Numbered from the stretch's first letter, positions 1 to 8,793 are shown. The stretch: 62,651 nt of DNA from Mesorhizobium sp. WSM4306 (GCF_007003975.1 NZ_VFTC01000034.1:1-62651); one strand, 5' to 3'. The notes: a model not told the origin generated them from the letters alone. Translations and numbers: made by a program.

Positions 1-32
1 TGACGCAACTCAAGCGGTAGCGGCTTGCCCAT
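1..32 (-). CDS. Start of IS630-like transposase (partial, runs off window)
   Basis: Only the first ten codons are inside the window. They read MGKPLPLELR from an ATG at 32 on the minus strand, preceded by a good ribosome site (AAAGGAGACCGCA). An opening of this kind is typical of IS630-family transposases in rhizobia, so this is probably the 5' end of such an element. With ten residues the family call is inference; no terminal inverted repeat was identified between here and serA. Confidence 0.45.
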   Translation of the reverse strand, partial: MGKPLPLELR

Positions 33-114
33 TGCGGTCTCCTTTCAACCGCAATGAATCACGAACTCAAACCAAGGAGAATCCTGAATCCTTTAAAAGG
101 CGACAGGCTTTAGA

Positions 115-181
115 GCAATCCCGGGAAAAGTGGGAACCGGTTTTCCCGGGAAAAGCGCGCAGCGCTTTCCCTTGGGATTGC
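115..181. repeat. Palindromic intergenic repeat, copy 1
   Basis: A 67-bp near-palindrome opens with GCAATCCCGGGAAAAG and closes with CTTTCCCTTGGGATTGC, with inner GGTTTTCCCGGGAAAA. It resembles the repeats at 35401 and 58753 and lies between the edge IS fragment and the end of serA. Its hairpin could also act as the serA 3' structure. It is a diverged copy with an extra internal palindrome. Confidence 0.6.
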
Positions 182-226
182 GGCCAACAAAGTCCGCGCC
201 CTTCGATTTTCGTCGCTACGTCAGGA

Positions 227-1828
227 TCACATCGCGTTGACGTCGAAATGCAGCCGTTTGGCCGAGTCGATCGACTTGTGCGCCTTGACCTGTTCCAGCA
301 CATTTTCCGGGAACGGCGCATCGAGATAGAGCAGCGCGATGGCGTCGCCGCCTGGCCGGTTACGTCCCAGCTGGAAATTGGCGATGTTGACGCCGTTCTC
401 GCCGCACACCGTGCCCAGCAGGCCGATAATGCCGGGCGCATCGGCATTGGTTGTGTAGAGCATGTGCTGGCCGACCTCGGCGTCGAGATTGATGCCCTTG
501 ATCTGGATGAACCGCGGCTTGCCGTCGGAGAAGCAGGTGCCGGCGATCGAGCGCGTCATGTGCTCGGTCTTGACCGTCAGCTTGATGTAGCCGTCGAACA
601 CGCCCGACTTGTCGCGCTTGACCTCGGCAACGATGATGCCGCGCTCCTTCACCATGATCGGCGCCGATACCATGTTCACGTCCGAGACCTGCGGCCGGAT
701 CAGCCCGGCGAGCGTTGCGCTGATCAGTGCGCGCGTATTCATCGTCGCGGTCGAGCCGTCGAACAGGATCTCGACTTCCTTGATCGGATCCTCGGTGACC
801 TGGCCGACGAAGGCGCCGAGCACTTCGGCGAGCTTGACGAAGGGCTTCAGCCGCGGCGCTTCCTCGGCGGTGATCGACGGCATGTTGATGGCGTTGGAGA
901 CGGCGCCCTTGATCAGGTAATCGGACATCTGCTCGGCCACGTGCAAGGCGACGTTTTCCTGTGCCTCCATGGTCGACGCGCCGAGATGCGGCGTCGCCAC
1001 CACATTGTCCAAGCCGAACAACTCGTTCTGCTCCGCCGGTTCGACCTCGAACACGTCGATGCCGGCGCCCGCCACCTTGCCGCTCTTCAGCCCCGCAATC
1101 AGGTCGGCCTCGACGATCAGGCCGCCGCGTGCACAGTTGATGATGCGCACGCCGTTCTTCATCTTGGCAATCGCCGCCGCGTCGATGATGTTGCGCGTCT
1201 TGTCGGTCAACGGCGTGTGCAGCGTGATGAAATCGGCGCGGGCGAAAAGCTCGTCGAGCTCGACCTTTTCGACGCCGAGTTCCTCGGCGCGGCTGTCCGA
1301 CAGGAACGGATCGAAGGCGATCACATGCATCTTCAGCCCAACGCCACGCGTGGCGACGATCGAGCCGATATTGCCGCAGCCGATCACGCCCAGCGTCTTG
1401 CCGGTGATCTCGATGCCCATGAAGCGGTTCTTTTCCCATTTGCCGGCATGCGTCGAGGCATTGGCTTCCGGGATCTGCCGGGCGAGTGCAAAGATCATGG
1501 CGACAGCATGCTCGGCCGTGGTGATCGAATTGCCGAAGGGCGTGTTCATCACGATGATGCCCCTGCGGCTCGCCGCCGGTATGTCGACATTGTCGACACC
1601 GATGCCGGCGCGGCCGACGACCTTGAGTTTTGTCGCGGCGTTGATCAGTTTTTCCGTGACCTTGGTCGCCGAACGGATGGCAAGGCCATCATACTGGTCG
1701 ATGACTTCGAGCAGCTTTTCCTTGTCCTTGCCGAGATCGGGCAAATAGTCGACCTCGATGCCGCGATCCCTGAAGATCTGCACGGCGGTGGTGGAGAGTT
1801 TATCCGAGACGAGAACGCGGGGCGCCAT
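227..1828 (-). CDS. serA: D-3-phosphoglycerate dehydrogenase
   Basis: This 533-residue protein oxidises 3-phosphoglycerate to 3-phosphohydroxypyruvate with NAD, the first step of serine synthesis. The Rossmann motif GCGNIGS lies near residue 147, and the C-terminal part carries an intervening domain plus an ACT domain (NADAPGIIGLLGT region), giving the long form of the enzyme. The start at 1828 (MAPRVLVSD) is preferred over an in-frame ATG at 1843 because GAAGGAGG sits just upstream of it. It follows serC on the same strand after a 58-bp gap, so the two are probably co-transcribed. Confidence 0.97.
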   Translation of the reverse strand: MAPRVLVSDKLSTTAVQIFRDRGIEVDYLPDLGKDKEKLLEVIDQYDGLAIRSATKVTEKLINAATKLKVVGRAGIGVDNVDIPAASRRGIIVMNTPFGNSITTAEHAVAMIFALARQIPEANASTHAGKWEKNRFMGIEITGKTLGVIGCGNIGSIVATRGVGLKMHVIAFDPFLSDSRAEELGVEKVELDELFARADFITLHTPLTDKTRNIIDAAAIAKMKNGVRIINCARGGLIVEADLIAGLKSGKVAGAGIDVFEVEPAEQNELFGLDNVVATPHLGASTMEAQENVALHVAEQMSDYLIKGAVSNAINMPSITAEEAPRLKPFVKLAEVLGAFVGQVTEDPIKEVEILFDGSTATMNTRALISATLAGLIRPQVSDVNMVSAPIMVKERGIIVAEVKRDKSGVFDGYIKLTVKTEHMTRSIAGTCFSDGKPRFIQIKGINLDAEVGQHMLYTTNADAPGIIGLLGTVCGENGVNIANFQLGRNRPGGDAIALLYLDAPFPENVLEQVKAHKSIDSAKRLHFDVNAM

Positions 1829-1886
1829 GGCGGCCTCCTTCAATTGGATTGTCGGGGAATGGCGGTCCGCGGGCCGCCATGCAATC

Positions 1887-3062
1887 TCAGGCCGCTGCCT
1901 TCAGCGACGCCTTCTGCGTGGCGAAGGCCCAGTCGAGCCAGGGCAGCAGCGCTTCGAGATCGGAGGTCTCGACAGTCGCGCCGCACCAGATGCGCAGGCC
2001 GGGCGGGGCGTCACGATAGGAGCCGATGTCGTAGGCGACGCCTTCCCTGTCGAGCACAGAGACGATCGCCTTCGCAAAAGCCGCCTGGCCGTCGGCATCG
2101 AGCGCCGCAACTTGAGCGTCGGCGAACGACAGACACACGGAAGTGTTGGACCTTGTCGCCGCATCGACTGCGAGATGGCCGAGCCATGAGGATCTGTCGA
2201 CAAAGCCGTCGAGCACCGCGGCGTTGGCATCCGCTCTGGCAATCAACGCGTCGAGACCGCCGATCGACTTCGCCCAATTGAGCGCATCGAGATAATCCTC
2301 GACGCACAGCATCGACGGCGTGTTGATGGTCTCGCCCTTGAAGATGCCTTCGATCAGCTTGCCGCCCGACGTCAGGCGGAAGATCTTTGGCAGCGGCCAC
2401 GCCGGCTTGTAGGTTTCCAGCCGCTCGACGGCGCGCGGGCTGAGGATCAGCATGCCGTGCGCGCCCTCGCCGCCCAACACTTTCTGCCAGGAGAAGGTGA
2501 CGACATCCAGCTTCTGGAAATCGAGCCTCTGGGCGAAGGCGGCCGAGGTCGCGTCGCAGATCGTCAAGCCTTTGCGGTCGGCCGGAATGAAATCGCCATT
2601 CGGCACCCGAACGCCTGAGGTCGTGCCGTTCCAGGTGAAGACCACGTCGCGGTCGAAATCGATCTTGGTGAGATCCGGCAGTTCGCCGTAACCCGCTTCG
2701 ATCTTCCTGATATCGGCGAGCTTCAGTTGCTTGACCACATCGGTCACCCAGCCGGAGCCAAAGCTTTCCCAGGCGACCATGTCGACGCCGCGCTCGCCAA
2801 GCAGCGACCACAGCGCCATCTCGACGGCGCCGGTGTCCGACGCCGGCACGATGCCGATGCGGTAGTCCGCTGGGACCTGGAGAATTTCCCGCGTCAGCTC
2901 GATCGCCTGTTCGAGCTTGGTCTTGCCGATCTTGGCGCGGTGGGAACGGCCGAGCGCAGCATTCTTCAGCGCCTCGACCGACCAGCCGGGGCGTTTTGCG
3001 CAGGGACCTGAGGAGAAATTGGGGTTTGCCGGACGGAGCCCGGGCTTCGTATGCGTCGTCAT
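1887..3062 (-). CDS. serC: Phosphoserine aminotransferase
   Basis: This PLP enzyme of 391 residues converts 3-phosphohydroxypyruvate and glutamate to phosphoserine, the step after SerA. The N-terminus (NPNFSSGPCAKRPGW) and the PLP-lysine region (VTFSWQKVLGGEGAHG) match the alphaproteobacterial SerC type. It is the first gene of a serC-serA unit and has a structured leader directly upstream (3066-3115), in which the ribosome site is inside a small hairpin. Confidence 0.97.
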   Translation of the reverse strand: MTTHTKPGLRPANPNFSSGPCAKRPGWSVEALKNAALGRSHRAKIGKTKLEQAIELTREILQVPADYRIGIVPASDTGAVEMALWSLLGERGVDMVAWESFGSGWVTDVVKQLKLADIRKIEAGYGELPDLTKIDFDRDVVFTWNGTTSGVRVPNGDFIPADRKGLTICDATSAAFAQRLDFQKLDVVTFSWQKVLGGEGAHGMLILSPRAVERLETYKPAWPLPKIFRLTSGGKLIEGIFKGETINTPSMLCVEDYLDALNWAKSIGGLDALIARADANAAVLDGFVDRSSWLGHLAVDAATRSNTSVCLSFADAQVAALDADGQAAFAKAIVSVLDREGVAYDIGSYRDAPPGLRIWCGATVETSDLEALLPWLDWAFATQKASLKAAA

Positions 3063-3065
3063 CGT

Positions 3066-3115
3066 GGTCTATCCTTCCAGATAGTGGCCCCTCGTTGGGG
3101 AGGGGTGGCCCACGG
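3066..3115 (-). ncRNA. serC leader RNA element
   Basis: Read on the minus strand, the 50 bases before serC form two hairpins: CCCCT/AGGGG around a CCCCAACG loop, and CTATC-TGGAAG-GATAG, whose loop and 3' side hold the GGAAGG ribosome site. GTGG/CCAC flanks can extend the first stem. This position and architecture fit the serC RNA motif known upstream of serC-serA operons in Alphaproteobacteria. The structure is seen; the motif name is recalled, not searched. It probably controls translation or attenuation of serC. Confidence 0.6.
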
Positions 3116-3215
3116 ACGGCGATATGCGTTCAGCCATCAGGCGTCAAGAGAAAAGTTTTTGTCGCGGACAAGATACAAGCGATCCGCGATCAGGATGTCG
3201 TGAGCCCAAACGCAA

Positions 3216-3240
3216 ACGGCGGATCGAAAAGATCCGCCGT
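3216..3240 (-). terminator. Terminator for the beta-barrel gene at 3264-4037
   Basis: Perfect 10-bp stem ACGGCGGATC / GATCCGCCGT with a five-base loop lies 23 bp past the stop codon. On the minus strand it is followed by TTTGCGTTT, a modest T-rich tail. Confidence 0.65.
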
Positions 3241-3263
3241 CAGGCTTCGTGTCTACAGCCAGC

Positions 3264-4037
3264 CTACCAGAGGTCGTAGCGCAGCCCGAGTTTGACCTGA
3301 TGATTGCTGATGCCCTTGCGGATCGGATAGGAGGTCAGGCTCGCGGCCGTGACATATTCGGCGTCCGGCGCCGAAAAATACTGATAGCCGAGATCGACCG
3401 AGACATTCTTGGTCACCTGATAGGCCAGGCCCGCATCCAGCGTATAGGCCAAGGCATACTGGGTCTTGTTGTCGCTCCGGACGAAATCATCCGTAGGGTC
3501 GAGATTGTCGGTGAAATAACTCGCCGACAGCGTGTATTTGCTCCGGACCAGCCCGATGCCGGCACCCAAATAGGGCGTGATCCCGACATAAGTGCCAAGA
3601 TCGACATAGCCATTGACCATCCCCGACAGGGAATAATTCTCCAGGGACGCCGACGCCACCGTTGCCGTGGCCGGCGGAATCACGGTCGCGGTGTCGTCGT
3701 AGTGGATGCCAACCTTGTTGCCCGGGAGATAGCCGAGATTGATATCGGCGCGCAGATAGTCGGTGAAATGATAACCGAAGCCGATGCTGGCAAAGGCGGG
3801 ATCCTGCTTTTCGCTGAAGCTCGCCGGCGCGAAGGTGAAATCCTGATCCTGGTAGCTCTTCTGCGCCAGATAGGAGACGTCGCCGCGCAGATACCAGCCC
3901 GAACCGACCTCGACCGGTTGATAGTCCGGCGCCTGATCGACATAGACCGGCGGATCGTAGTCGGCGGCCTGCGCCGGCGTCAGCGGAGCAAGCACGAGTG
4001 CGGCGAGCGCCGGCACTTTCAGCGATTTGAAATTCAT
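3264..4037 (-). CDS. Outer membrane beta-barrel protein (Omp25/OmpW-like porin family)
   Basis: This 257-residue protein has a signal peptide (MNFKSLKVPALAALVLAPLTPAQA, cleaved before ADYDPP) and then alternating aromatic beta-strand segments such as SGWYLRGDVSYLAQ and IGFGYHFTDYLRADINLGYL. It ends in GLRYDLW, a terminal-aromatic barrel signature. ATG 4037 is chosen because the signal peptide starts there and AGGAG precedes it; an upstream in-frame ATG at 4070 has no ribosome site. It is a paralogue of the next gene in the family sense; ligand and function are unknown. Confidence 0.85.
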   Translation of the reverse strand: MNFKSLKVPALAALVLAPLTPAQAADYDPPVYVDQAPDYQPVEVGSGWYLRGDVSYLAQKSYQDQDFTFAPASFSEKQDPAFASIGFGYHFTDYLRADINLGYLPGNKVGIHYDDTATVIPPATATVASASLENYSLSGMVNGYVDLGTYVGITPYLGAGIGLVRSKYTLSASYFTDNLDPTDDFVRSDNKTQYALAYTLDAGLAYQVTKNVSVDLGYQYFSAPDAEYVTAASLTSYPIRKGISNHQVKLGLRYDLW

Positions 4038-4212
4038 GGGTCCCCGGCTCCTGAAATTGGCGCACGTCATTCGATTGCAAGCGCCGTTTCAGCAAGCATT
4101 GTTAACCATAGTGGTTAAGTGCGGGTTAAGGATAACGCGGCGTTACCGAATTGATTCCGATAGGCTTTCTTCGGTGCGCGCGGCCGATTGAAATGTACCC
4201 GCAATCGGCAAA

Positions 4213-4241
4213 CGAAAACCGCCCGGCATGGCCGGGCGGTT
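4213..4241 (-). terminator. Terminator for the beta-barrel gene at 4267-5121
   Basis: The 11-bp perfect stem AACCGCCCGGC / GCCGGGCGGTT with a 3-base loop is followed on the minus strand by TTTTCGTTT. It lies 26 bp past the stop codon, so the two beta-barrel genes are separate transcription units. Confidence 0.8.
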
Positions 4242-4266
4242 CGAGAATTCCAGGATTTCGAAGCGA

Positions 4267-5121
4267 CTACTTGGTGTAGATCGGCTCCGGTTCGGGAACG
4301 TAGGGCTCCGGCGGCGGGGCGCAGTCCGACCGGCCGAACTGGTAGCGCAGGCCACCGCGCACTTCATGGACATTGATGCCATGATCGTAGCCCGGGCCAA
4401 CATTGCTGATGGTGTCGTATTCGAACATCTTGCCGCCGTTGATGTGGCTGTAGCGGTAGCCGACATCGAGCTTGACCCGGTCGGTCAGGCAGTAGGAGGC
4501 GCCGGCCATAAGGGCGTAGGCGAAGCGCCAGCCCTTGCCGCCGCGGTGGAAGAAGTCGCCGTCGGCGTCGCTGTTGTGCAGCGTATCCCACTTGACCCAG
4601 GCACCGCCGATGCCGGCGCCGACATAAGGCGTCACGCCATGCCAGGTACCAATGTCGACATAGGCGTTGGCAAGGAGCAGCAGCGCTGAGTAGGACGAAC
4701 TGTCGGTCGACACGCAGGGCGTGTTGGGAACCGGCGTGTTACAGAAGCCGCTGGTCGAGCCGCGGAACTTCGAACCAAACATCCAGTCGCCCGTCAGATC
4801 GGTGCGGAAATGCTGGTTGATCTGGTAGCCGATACCGGCGCCGGCCGAAAAGGCGCTCTTCAGGCTGCTGCTGCCGAAGCTGCCGCGAATCTGGGGCGGG
4901 GTGGCGCTGTAGGTGGTGTAGTCGGCACCGCCGAACCTCGACCAGTGATAGTCGATATCGCCGCGGATGTACCAGCCACCGAAATCAGCCGGCTGCTCAT
5001 AGGCAACCGGCGGCGGCGCTTCTTCGACCACCGGCGGTTCCACCAGATCGGCGGCGAAAACCGGCCCGGCCACGCCTGCGAACAGCGCGGCAAGGAGAGC
5101 CATTCTTGCTGTATTGAACAT
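4267..5121 (-). CDS. Outer membrane beta-barrel protein (Omp25-like)
   Basis: A 284-residue barrel protein with a signal peptide (MFNTARMALLAALFAGVAGPVFA) and barrel strands including GGWYIRGDIDYHW, GIGYQINQHFRTDLTGDW and VKLDVGYRYSHING. After GGLRYQFG the protein has a short proline-rich tail (PPPEPYVPEPEPIYTK), so the barrel-closing aromatic is not the last residue. The ATG at 5121 has AGGGG eight bases upstream; a GTG at 5130 is the alternative. It is probably an abundant surface protein, substrate unknown. Confidence 0.82.
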   Translation of the reverse strand: MFNTARMALLAALFAGVAGPVFAADLVEPPVVEEAPPPVAYEQPADFGGWYIRGDIDYHWSRFGGADYTTYSATPPQIRGSFGSSSLKSAFSAGAGIGYQINQHFRTDLTGDWMFGSKFRGSTSGFCNTPVPNTPCVSTDSSSYSALLLLANAYVDIGTWHGVTPYVGAGIGGAWVKWDTLHNSDADGDFFHRGGKGWRFAYALMAGASYCLTDRVKLDVGYRYSHINGGKMFEYDTISNVGPGYDHGINVHEVRGGLRYQFGRSDCAPPPEPYVPEPEPIYTK

Positions 5122-5297
5122 GCTTGTCACCCCTGAGAACCGTCGGGAAAATCCAACCCGCCCGAATATGATTGACCTCAGTTGTGGATAATGAATTGCA
5201 AAAGTTAAAAGGCGTTTAACCCTGTCGATTAACCACGAATTCTCGATATTTTAGCAAACAGGTCTCAGCCGGCATCACGCTGGACCACCTGGCCGAA

Positions 5298-5326
5298 ATA
5301 AAAAAGCCCGCCTGGAGGCGGGCCTT
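5298..5326 (-). terminator. glmM terminator
   Basis: GCCCGCC-TGGA-GGCGGGC hairpin followed on the minus strand by TTTTTTATTT, 50 bp past the glmM stop: a canonical intrinsic terminator. Confidence 0.85.
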
Positions 5327-5372
5327 GAGGTCTTTGAGTGGCAGTTCGCGCCCGCCACTGGAGGCAGCGCGA

Positions 5373-6725
5373 TCAGGCGGCGCTGCGCGTTTCCGAGATG
5401 ATGTCGACGATGTTGTTGACTACGGTTTCGACCAGTTGCGGGTCATCGCCCTCGGCCATGACGCGGATCAGCGGTTCGGTGCCGGAGGGCCGGATGACCA
5501 GTCGCCCGGCCTTGCCGAGGCGGTTGCGCGCATCTTCGATCGCCGCCTTGACCGGGGCTTCCTCGAGCGGCTTGCCGCCGGCGATGCGGACATTCTTCAA
5601 CAGCTGCGGCACCGGCTCGAACTTCTTCGACAATTCGCTGACCGGGCGGTTCTGCCGCTTGATGCAGGCCAGAACCTGCAGCGCCGAGACAAGCCCGTCG
5701 CCGGTGGTCGAGAAATCGGACAGCACGATGTGGCCCGATTGCTCGCCGCCGACATTCAACCCATGCGCGCGCATATGCTCGACGACATAGCGGTCGCCGA
5801 CCTTGGTGCGGTGCAGCTGCAGCTTCATGTCGCCGAGGAAGCGTTCGAGGCCGAGATTGGACATAACCGTCGAGACGACGCCGCCGCCGGCGAGCCGCCC
5901 GCTCTGATGCCAGGACTCGGCAATCAGCGCCATGATCTGGTCGCCGTCGACGATCGTGCCGTTCTCGTCGACGATGACCACGCGGTCGGCATCGCCGTCG
6001 AGCGCGATGCCGATGTCGGCGCGCACTTCATGCACCTTCTTCTGCAGGCCGGCCGGATGAGTCGAGCCGCATTCCTTGTTGATGTTGAAGCCGTTCGGCT
6101 CGACATTGATGGCAATGACCTCGGCGCCCAGTTCCCAAAGGGCGGCTGGGGCCACCTTGTAGGCGGCGCCATTGGCGCAGTCGACGACGATCCTGAGACC
6201 TGACAGCGACATCGAGCGCGGCAGCGTTCGCTTGGCGAATTCGATGTAGCGGTCATGCACGCCGTCGACGCGCTTGGCGCGCCCGAGCCCGTCGGAATCG
6301 GCGAGCGCCAGCTCGATGTCCTTGTCGAGCATGCTCTCGATCCGCTCCTCGATCTCGTCGGAGAGCTTGTAGCCATCAGGCCCAAACAGCTTGATGCCAT
6401 TATCGAAATAGGGATTGTGCGAGGCCGAGATCATCACGCCGATATCGGCGCGCAGCGAGCGCACCAGCATGGCCACCGCCGGCGTCGGAATCGGGCCGAG
6501 CAGGAACACATCCATGCCGGCGGCACAAAGACCGGCCACCATCGCATTCTCGATCATGTAGCCGGACAGCCGCGTGTCCTTGCCGAGCACGACGCGGTGG
6601 CGGTGGCTGCCGCGCTGGAACGACAGGCCTGCGGCCATGCCGACCCGCATCGCGATCTCAGCCGTCATCGGAAATTTGTTGGCGCGCCCGCGAATGCCGT
6701 CGGTGCCGAAATAGTGCCCTGCCAT
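5373..6725 (-). CDS. glmM: Phosphoglucosamine mutase
   Basis: This enzyme interconverts glucosamine-6-phosphate and glucosamine-1-phosphate, feeding UDP-GlcNAc for peptidoglycan and LPS. The 450-residue protein begins MAGHYFGTDGIRG, the usual family opening, which fixes the start at 6725 rather than the in-frame ATG 20 codons earlier. The phosphoserine motif ISASHNP places the catalytic Ser at 102, the metal loop is DGDADR, and the C-terminal RPSGTEP loop binds phosphate. In many Alphaproteobacteria glmM directly follows ftsH; here a 4.4-kb accessory stretch lies between. Confidence 0.97.
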   Translation of the reverse strand: MAGHYFGTDGIRGRANKFPMTAEIAMRVGMAAGLSFQRGSHRHRVVLGKDTRLSGYMIENAMVAGLCAAGMDVFLLGPIPTPAVAMLVRSLRADIGVMISASHNPYFDNGIKLFGPDGYKLSDEIEERIESMLDKDIELALADSDGLGRAKRVDGVHDRYIEFAKRTLPRSMSLSGLRIVVDCANGAAYKVAPAALWELGAEVIAINVEPNGFNINKECGSTHPAGLQKKVHEVRADIGIALDGDADRVVIVDENGTIVDGDQIMALIAESWHQSGRLAGGGVVSTVMSNLGLERFLGDMKLQLHRTKVGDRYVVEHMRAHGLNVGGEQSGHIVLSDFSTTGDGLVSALQVLACIKRQNRPVSELSKKFEPVPQLLKNVRIAGGKPLEEAPVKAAIEDARNRLGKAGRLVIRPSGTEPLIRVMAEGDDPQLVETVVNNIVDIISETRSAA

Positions 6726-7096
6726 GCTAGCCAGAATCCCCGTCAGTTTTTCAGCTGCCCGTAATGCCACAAAATCGGGCACCACAAATCATCACAATGT
6801 ATGATCGTATGTTACCAATCCTTAGAAAATCATTGTAGCGATCTGTTCAAGTGTTTCCACAGCCTAACAGGATGACACGGTCTTGCCGCAATATAGCAGT
6901 CACACTAAGCCGCTCGGCGCAAGTTGGTCCGGTAACCCTTCTTTTCGAGGCCGCAGATCGCAATGATTTCATCACCTTATCGGGAGGACGCGCTTTGCGA
7001 GGGTATCGGCGCGGGTTAGCATCTGGCGCAGCCTAGCGTTGAGAGCTATTGATTCACCAAAGGGACACCATCGGCGGCAGCAACGGGAGAAACGCC
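6726..7096. other. Intergenic region, no gene seen
   Basis: The 371 bp between the divergent glmM and Cys-repeat genes hold no convincing coding sequence. A 61-codon frame at 6851-7036 has no ribosome site or recognisable composition. The part near glmM is AT-rich (AATCATCACAATGTATGATCGTATG) and probably carries its promoter; I could not define -35/-10 boxes with confidence. Confidence 0.5.
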
Positions 7097-8098
7097 ATGC
7101 TCATCCACAAACTTGCAACCTTGACGGGTCTTGCCGTCGCAACCTTGTTCATGGCGGCGCCTGCCAACGCGCTGACCATGGCCGAGTGCAGTACCAAGTA
7201 TAATGCCGCCAAGGACGGCGGCACGCTGAACGGACAGACCTGGAATCAATTCCGTAAAGCCGAATGTGGCACCGACGCGGCCGCCACCACCGAGACCGCC
7301 AAGCCGGCCAAGAAGGCCGCCGCCGCCAAGGCGGAAACGACCAAGGCCGCCGCTGCCGCCGACGACAGCGCCAAGGGCCTGACGGCCAAGGAGTGCAGCG
7401 CCAAATACCAGGCTGCCAAGGCCGCCGGCACGCTCAACGGCGCGAAGTGGAACGACTTCCGCAAGACCGAATGCGCCGCCGGCGCATCCGCGGCGGTACA
7501 ACCGGCCAAGGCCACGACCAAGGCCGCGGCCGCAGCCGACGATGGCGCCAAGGGCCTGACGGCCAAGGAATGCAGCGCCAAGTACCAGGCGGCAAAGGCC
7601 GCCGGCACGCTCAACGGCGTGAAGTGGAACGACTTCCGCAAGACCGAATGCGCCGCCGGTGCATCCGCGGCGGTACAACCGGCCAAGGCCACGACCAAGG
7701 CAGCTGCCGACAGCGGCGGCAAGGGCCTGAGCATGGCCGATTGCAGCGCCAAGTATCAGGCGGCCAAGTCTGCCAACACGCTGGGCGGCAAGAAGTGGAA
7801 CGACTTCCGCAAGGCCGAATGCGGCGCAGGCGCAGATGACGACGACACCGTCCCGGCTCCGAGCGAGGCGACCTATACCAGCGAGCCCGAGAAGCCCTCG
7901 GTCACCGCTCCCAAAGGTGTGAAGTTCCCGACCGCGATCTCGAAGAAATACGCCAGCGAGACGCCGGCCAAGGGCCGCATGCACACTTGCCTCGAGCTCT
8001 ACTACGCCAACAAGGATGCCAACACGCTGAATGGCCTGCGCTGGATCCAGAAGGGCGGCGGCTTCTACAGCCTCTGCAATGCCAAGCTGAAGAGCTGA
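7097..8098 (+). CDS. Secreted four-repeat Cys-pair protein
   Basis: Unrecognised family. Sec signal peptide at residues 1-25 (MLIHKLATLTGLAVATLFMAAPANA), then four repeats of the form ECSxKYQAAKxAGTLNGxKWNDFRKxEC, each with one Cys at both ends about 26 residues apart, joined by Ala/Lys-rich linkers. A distinct C-terminal module (about 60 residues) has two Cys and ends WIQKGGGFYSLCNAKLKS. Repeats 2 and 3 are nearly identical in DNA with a 177-bp period, so the array expanded recently. The spacing faintly recalls PsiF-type repeats, which I do not claim. Start 7097 has GGGAGA upstream. Probably periplasmic; each repeat may form a disulfide hairpin. Confidence 0.8.
   Translation: MLIHKLATLTGLAVATLFMAAPANALTMAECSTKYNAAKDGGTLNGQTWNQFRKAECGTDAAATTETAKPAKKAAAAKAETTKAAAAADDSAKGLTAKECSAKYQAAKAAGTLNGAKWNDFRKTECAAGASAAVQPAKATTKAAAAADDGAKGLTAKECSAKYQAAKAAGTLNGVKWNDFRKTECAAGASAAVQPAKATTKAAADSGGKGLSMADCSAKYQAAKSANTLGGKKWNDFRKAECGAGADDDDTVPAPSEATYTSEPEKPSVTAPKGVKFPTAISKKYASETPAKGRMHTCLELYYANKDANTLNGLRWIQKGGGFYSLCNAKLKS
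7375..7728 (+). repeat. 177-bp tandem repeat inside the Cys-repeat gene
   Basis: Two successive units, roughly 7375-7551 and 7552-7728, are almost identical in DNA, including the linker coding for AGASAAVQPAKATTKAAA. The period (AACGACTTCC at 7451 and again at 7628) is 177 bp or 59 codons, so copy number can change without frameshift. The first and last repeats are more diverged. Confidence 0.85.
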
Positions 8099-8121
8099 TC
8101 GCGTAGCCATATTCTCCAGAC

Positions 8122-8155
8122 AAAGGCCCGCGCATCGCAGCATGCGCGGGCCTTT
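8122..8155 (+). terminator. Terminator of the four-repeat gene
   Basis: AAAGGCCCGCGCAT / ATGCGCGGGCCTTTT stem with a six-base loop, 23 bp past the stop codon and ending in TTTT. The symmetric A and T tracts could also serve the minus strand. Confidence 0.85.
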
Positions 8156-8340
8156 TCGTTGCGCTCGAAGACGCCCGGCTTTGTTCGCGTCTGCATATCG
8201 CGGAAGCTGTCGGCATCATCTATTCGCCCACACTGCCCACCGCCAGACTTTATCGGTGGTTCGCAAAGATTCCAATTGAACATATACGGAACAAACAGTA
8301 TACAAAAGGACATCGAACTTTTGTCAACCAGGAGGGTCGT

Positions 8341-8793
8341 ATGTCCAGATTGAAATTGGCGGCATTGGCTGTGACGGCATGGGTTGCTTGGAGCGTCGCC
8401 CCTGCAAGCGCACTGACGATTAAGGAATGCGGCGAGGCCTATCGCACAGCCAAGGAAGGCGGCACTCTGAACGGCATGGATTGGACCGCTTTCCGCACGG
8501 AGAAGTGCGCGACGTCAGCTGCGGAGAGTGCCAGCGCGGATACGGTCAAAACCGAGCCGCAGGCGAAGAAGGAAACCAGCGCGGCGGTCGCCCCCGCTGT
8601 AGCGCCGGCGGGCGTGACATTCCCGACCACCCTCGCCGCCGAGTTCAAGACCGAAAAGCCCGCGAAGGCGCGGATGAAGACCTGTCTGCAGGGTTACCAC
8701 GGCAACAAGGACGCAGGTACGTTGAACGGCCTTCGCTGGATCCAGAAGGGCGGCGGCTATTACAGCCTCTGCAACGCCAAGCTGAAGAGCTGA
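8341..8793 (+). CDS. Secreted single-repeat Cys-pair protein, paralogue of the gene at 7097
   Basis: A 150-residue paralogue of the preceding gene. It has a signal peptide (MSRLKLAALAVTAWVAWSVAPASA), one Cys-pair repeat (ECGEAYRTAKEGGTLNGMDWTAFRTEKC), an Ala/Val/Pro-rich linker and the same C-terminal module ending WIQKGGGYYSLCNAKLKS. The start is set by AGGAGGGTCGT directly upstream of ATG 8341. Terminators follow both genes, so each is its own transcription unit. It shows the minimal architecture of the family: repeat, linker, C-terminal module. Function unknown. Confidence 0.82.
   Translation: MSRLKLAALAVTAWVAWSVAPASALTIKECGEAYRTAKEGGTLNGMDWTAFRTEKCATSAAESASADTVKTEPQAKKETSAAVAPAVAPAGVTFPTTLAAEFKTEKPAKARMKTCLQGYHGNKDAGTLNGLRWIQKGGGYYSLCNAKLKS

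Noticed and set aside
32..2281. 749-codon plus-strand open frame across serC/serA
   Set aside because: Antisense to two certain genes; its Asp/Arg/His-rich composition is the usual shadow of high-GC coding DNA.
6851..7036. 61-codon plus-strand frame upstream of the Cys-repeat gene
   Set aside because: No ribosome site and no conserved pattern; likely promoter and leader DNA.
7097..8098. CRISPR-like or VNTR non-coding array
   Set aside because: The 177-bp period is in frame with a signal-peptide protein and the repeat is coding.
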